The notes under the pieces are model-generated. The model ran no database searches. It was not told where the DNA came from and saw only the letters and a program-made list of their open reading frames with translations. The position numbers and the translations under genes are program-made. Of a stretch of DNA of 64,000 nt, positions 61,661 through 64,000 are shown one piece after another. Location: assembly GCA_014302835.1 (NCBI GenBank), contig CP060294.1, positions 1,426,001 to 1,490,000 of the forward strand, in the 5' to 3' direction. Every line of letters starts with the position of its first letter. Positions within the stretch are counted from its first letter, which is position 1. This stretch comes from Pedobacter sp. PAMC26386. Lineage in GTDB: Bacteria; Bacteroidota; Bacteroidia; Sphingobacteriales; Sphingobacteriaceae.

Positions 61661-63052
61661 ATGAAAAACAGACTACATATAGGGTTTTTATTGATGATGA
61701 TGTCGTTTTATCTTACTGCTTGTAAAAAGGATTTTTTAGATAAAAAACCTAATAAGGCTTTGTTAATACCTGAAACATTACAGGATGTAAAATTACTTTT
61801 GGATAACAGCGGAGTGGTATTTAATATTTCTCCAGGTCTTAACGTGATTAGTGCAGATGAATATGTTACTGAGGAGTCTACGCTATTAGCATTGGATAAT
61901 TATGAACGCAACAGCTATTTATGGGAAAAAGAAGTTTATCCAGGTACGGATGGAGTAGGTGATTGGGATATTCCTTATCAGCAGGTTTTCTATGCGAATA
62001 TAGCTTTGGAAGCACTTGATAAGCTCAATCCACCCATGAAAGATAGAAAGGAGTGGAGCAGACTTAAAGGAATTGCACTTTTTTATCGTGGATTTGCATT
62101 TTATAATCTTGCCAGGTTGTTTGCTGTAAAATATGATAAACAGACGGCTGACCAACTCCAGGGAATCCCGCTTCGGTTAAAATCAACGATCAATATCCCT
62201 TCGATAAGAGCAAGCTTACAGGATTCTTATCATAGAATAATTGAAGATATAACCACTGCAAAAGGACTACTATCTCCTAACGAGCAGATTAAAACTCGTC
62301 CAGATAAAAAGGCTGCCTTTGCATTATTAGCAAGAGTATTTTTAAGTATGGAGGAATATACAAGTGCAGGTAGTTATGCAGATTCCTGTCTTAATTTGCA
62401 AAATGAGCTAATTAATTACAATACAATCGATGGCTCTGGTGCTGGTATACCTTTTCCTGCGGCCTTACCTACAGGGAATCAGGAGATACTTTTTTTCTCA
62501 AGTTGTATACGTTATGAATTTCCAACCTTTAACCCCGATATAGTTATTAATCCAATGATTTATAAAACATATGAGGATAATGATTTAAGGAAATTGCTGT
62601 TTTTTGGGGATTTTTATGAAGACGGGAGAATGACTTTTAGAGGTACTTATACCGGAAGTAATAATGGAGCACTTTTCAGTGGTCTGGCCACAGATGAAAT
62701 GTATTTAATTCGTGCTGAATGTTTCGCAAGAGAAAATCGGGTCGTAGATGCAATGGCTTGGCTTAATAAACTATTAATAACAAGATGGAGAAAAAATACC
62801 TATCTTGATAAAGTAGCTTCAAATAACACTGAGGCTTTACAAATTATATTAAGTGAACGAAATAAAGAGTTAATAACAAGAGGGCTAAGATGGGATGATC
62901 TAAAGCGGTTAAATAAAGATCCTATTTATGCTACAGAACTTGTAAGGAATATAAATGGCAAATTATATAGGCTAGAACCGAATGATTTACGTTATGTGTT
63001 TCCAATTCCAGATAATGAAATAGCTCATGGAATGATTCAAAATCCAAGGTAA
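61661..63052 (+). CDS. SusD/RagB-family surface lipoprotein
   Basis: 463 residues from the ATG at 61661 (TTG at 61640 unlikely). Lipobox FYLTACKK (about 18-25) then DFLDKKPNKALLIPETLQDV, the SusD start. TPR-like helical core (GIALFYRGFAFYNLARLFAV; KKAAFALLARVFLSMEEYTS) and C-terminal NKELITRGLRWDDLKRLNKD with the family's final FPIPDNEI. It is shorter than some SusD relatives but complete. Binds ligand at the surface for SusC. The gap to SusC is 10 bp. Confidence 0.9.
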   Translation: MKNRLHIGFLLMMMSFYLTACKKDFLDKKPNKALLIPETLQDVKLLLDNSGVVFNISPGLNVISADEYVTEESTLLALDNYERNSYLWEKEVYPGTDGVGDWDIPYQQVFYANIALEALDKLNPPMKDRKEWSRLKGIALFYRGFAFYNLARLFAVKYDKQTADQLQGIPLRLKSTINIPSIRASLQDSYHRIIEDITTAKGLLSPNEQIKTRPDKKAAFALLARVFLSMEEYTSAGSYADSCLNLQNELINYNTIDGSGAGIPFPAALPTGNQEILFFSSCIRYEFPTFNPDIVINPMIYKTYEDNDLRKLLFFGDFYEDGRMTFRGTYTGSNNGALFSGLATDEMYLIRAECFARENRVVDAMAWLNKLLITRWRKNTYLDKVASNNTEALQIILSERNKELITRGLRWDDLKRLNKDPIYATELVRNINGKLYRLEPNDLRYVFPIPDNEIAHGMIQNPR

Positions 63053-63056
63053 GGAA

Positions 63057-63083
63057 AGAGCCGGTGTTTTTAATACCGGCTCT
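63057..63083 (+). terminator. Terminator of the SusCD operon
   Basis: Perfect 9-bp stem AGAGCCGGT / ACCGGCTCT with a 9-nt loop, followed by a GTTT run, 4 bp after the SusD stop. Confidence 0.85.
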
Positions 63084-63114
63084 GTTTATCATGTATTAGT
63101 GTTTACAAAAACAA

Positions 63115-63396
63115 CTATTTTGGACGATAGCTCCCTTTATACCTCAATGGTGTACTTGAAGTATTATAAGGAGTTTCACCCGGTTCAGGGGCACTATTAA
63201 ACTCAAATTTACAAACGATATTAGCATTGTATTTGCATTCATAATTTGGATTTTCTGGTATCCATTCTCCAGTTGTATAATTATAACCATAAACATTTAA
63301 CAACTTCTTATCAGTTTTAAATGCACTTTGAGTAAAAACGATACTTAACCCTAATAGCATAGCTATTACAGGTAAATTGAATTTTAAATTTTTCAT
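63115..63396 (-). CDS. DUF6520 family small exported protein
   Basis: About 93 residues from the ATG at 63396 (MKNLKFNLPVIAMLLGLSIV); the longer frame adds 29 unlikely residues. Signal peptide to about 24, then the DUF6520 pattern with Cys residues ECKYNANIVCKFEFNSAPEP (about 53-72). The family is exported and small and usually sits beside a MauE-like gene, as here (63480). Function unknown. Confidence 0.75.
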   Translation of the reverse strand: MKNLKFNLPVIAMLLGLSIVFTQSAFKTDKKLLNVYGYNYTTGEWIPENPNYECKYNANIVCKFEFNSAPEPGETPYNTSSTPLRYKGSYRPK

Positions 63397-63479
63397 TACT
63401 TTAAGTTTAATTGTGAAATTTATTATCTGTTTTTTAACAATGCACCCTGAAACTATTCCAGTACGCACAAGTATTGTTC

Positions 63480-63914
63480 TCATCTCTTCATCTTACCTCC
63501 GCTTTGAATTTGATACTGAAATAATAAACCAAGAATTGAAAGAACCAGAAAAAACACATTAAACCATAAATGCTCCTGCCACCCTAAGTTTTCCAATACA
63601 CCGCCACATGAACAGGGGATATGGTCATAGTACTCCAGCAAGACCAGAGTACCATATCCAGTAAATGTTGTCATAAGCAGGACGGATAGAGTCAGCCCTA
63701 GTAAACGACGACTCCTGATCATTAATAAAATAACGGCTAACAGCTCTATCCCAGGTAAGAGATACAACAAGGTTCCCACCAGGTATTGCGGAAATACTTG
63801 CATACTAAGCTGTTTTCTGAAATCTTCAGAATCAGCCAGTTTACTAAATGCGGCATAAACAAAAAGTAAAATTATAGCACCACAGATCACTTCTATAATT
63901 AGTGATTTTTTCAT
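63480..63914 (-). CDS. MauE/DoxX-like membrane protein
   Basis: 144 residues with four membrane helices. MauE-type core: YAAFSKLADSEDFRKQLSMQ (about 20-39), LPGIELLAVILLMIRSRRLL (about 53-72), then a periplasmic loop HIPCSCGGVLENLGWQEHLW (about 98-117) with a CxC pair. Such proteins help redox maturation or sit with DUF6520 in Bacteroidota. Lies about 84 bp upstream of the DUF6520 start on the same strand, so the two are likely one transcript. Confidence 0.82.
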   Translation of the reverse strand: MKKSLIIEVICGAIILLFVYAAFSKLADSEDFRKQLSMQVFPQYLVGTLLYLLPGIELLAVILLMIRSRRLLGLTLSVLLMTTFTGYGTLVLLEYYDHIPCSCGGVLENLGWQEHLWFNVFFLVLSILGLLFQYQIQSGGKMKR

Positions 63915-64000
63915 GATATCTTTCTTTAATTAAAGATACCAACTAAGTGACCCGACATAAATCACTAAATGACTTGTGCTTACGATTTCGAATTAGGTGA

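Overview
The window looks like a chromosomal segment of a Bacteroidota bacterium, most like Sphingobacteriaceae (Pedobacter-type). Evidence: low GC, SusC/SusD and TonB-dependent receptors, TAnnTTTG-type promoter boxes, DUF6520 and MauE-like genes, Bacteroidetes-type tyrosine integrases with Ser/Ala in place of the first catalytic Arg, a MobC/relaxase pair, and a two-domain DUF6428 ars operon.

Region 1 (1-13.4 kb) appears to be an older, partly decayed integrated island. It opens with the 3' end of a serine hydrolase and a weak copy of the tRNA-Lys 3' end (about 843). Next come gene remnants (an HTH start, a SnoaL-like pseudogene), a membrane-anchored methyltransferase clipped by an IS3-family element with a nonsense transposase, a CLC channel, a single-domain response regulator, a decayed Csp-like copper protein, a DUF389-Na+/H+ antiporter-MscS operon, an APC permease, an nhaA remnant and an intact tyrosine integrase. 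It ends at a 17-bp copy of the tRNA-Lys 3' end (13368-13384).

Region 2 (13.4-30.7 kb) is a 17.3-kb mobilizable genomic island. It lies between that 17-bp copy and the intact tRNA-Lys gene (30641-30713), with its own integrase next to the tRNA. Cargo: (a) a translationally coupled AAA-ATPase/TOPRIM, ParB-like and D12-class adenine methyltransferase operon flanked by 65-bp imperfect direct repeats, a candidate defence system; (b) an orphan T6SS tube protein (Hcp/TssD) with a GxSxG hydrolase effector and a lipoprotein, probably its immunity protein; (c) HTH regulators, a hairpin-rich oriT candidate, MobC, relaxase and a membrane protein; (d) the most striking locus: an ECF-like sigma factor with two sigma4-like modules, 4 bp upstream of a truncated, nuclease-dead Cas12f/TnpB-like protein. 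This protein is followed without a gap by about 1.5 kb of tandem guide-RNA-like units: eight copies of a 49-nt double-hairpin scaffold, each followed by TACAAY and a variable stretch, plus interspersed 35-36 nt CRISPR-like repeats. It matches the idea of RNA-guided transcription (dCas12f-sigmaE) but in a multi-guide array form.

Region 3 (30.9-64 kb) is ordinary chromosome: an OPT transporter; an exported SH3b/TPR operon; an APC permease; a FAD oxidoreductase; a decayed serine hydrolase fused to an NTF2-like gene; a PAS histidine kinase; a TonB receptor-TPR-LytS/LytTR operon; a bicupin oxalate decarboxylase; the ars operon (arsR, DUF6428, arsC, acr3); an Lrp regulator divergent from a histidine decarboxylase; an XRE protein; a TlpA-SusC-SusD operon; and a DUF6520/MauE pair. 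All functional calls come from reading motifs in the translations; no database search was possible.
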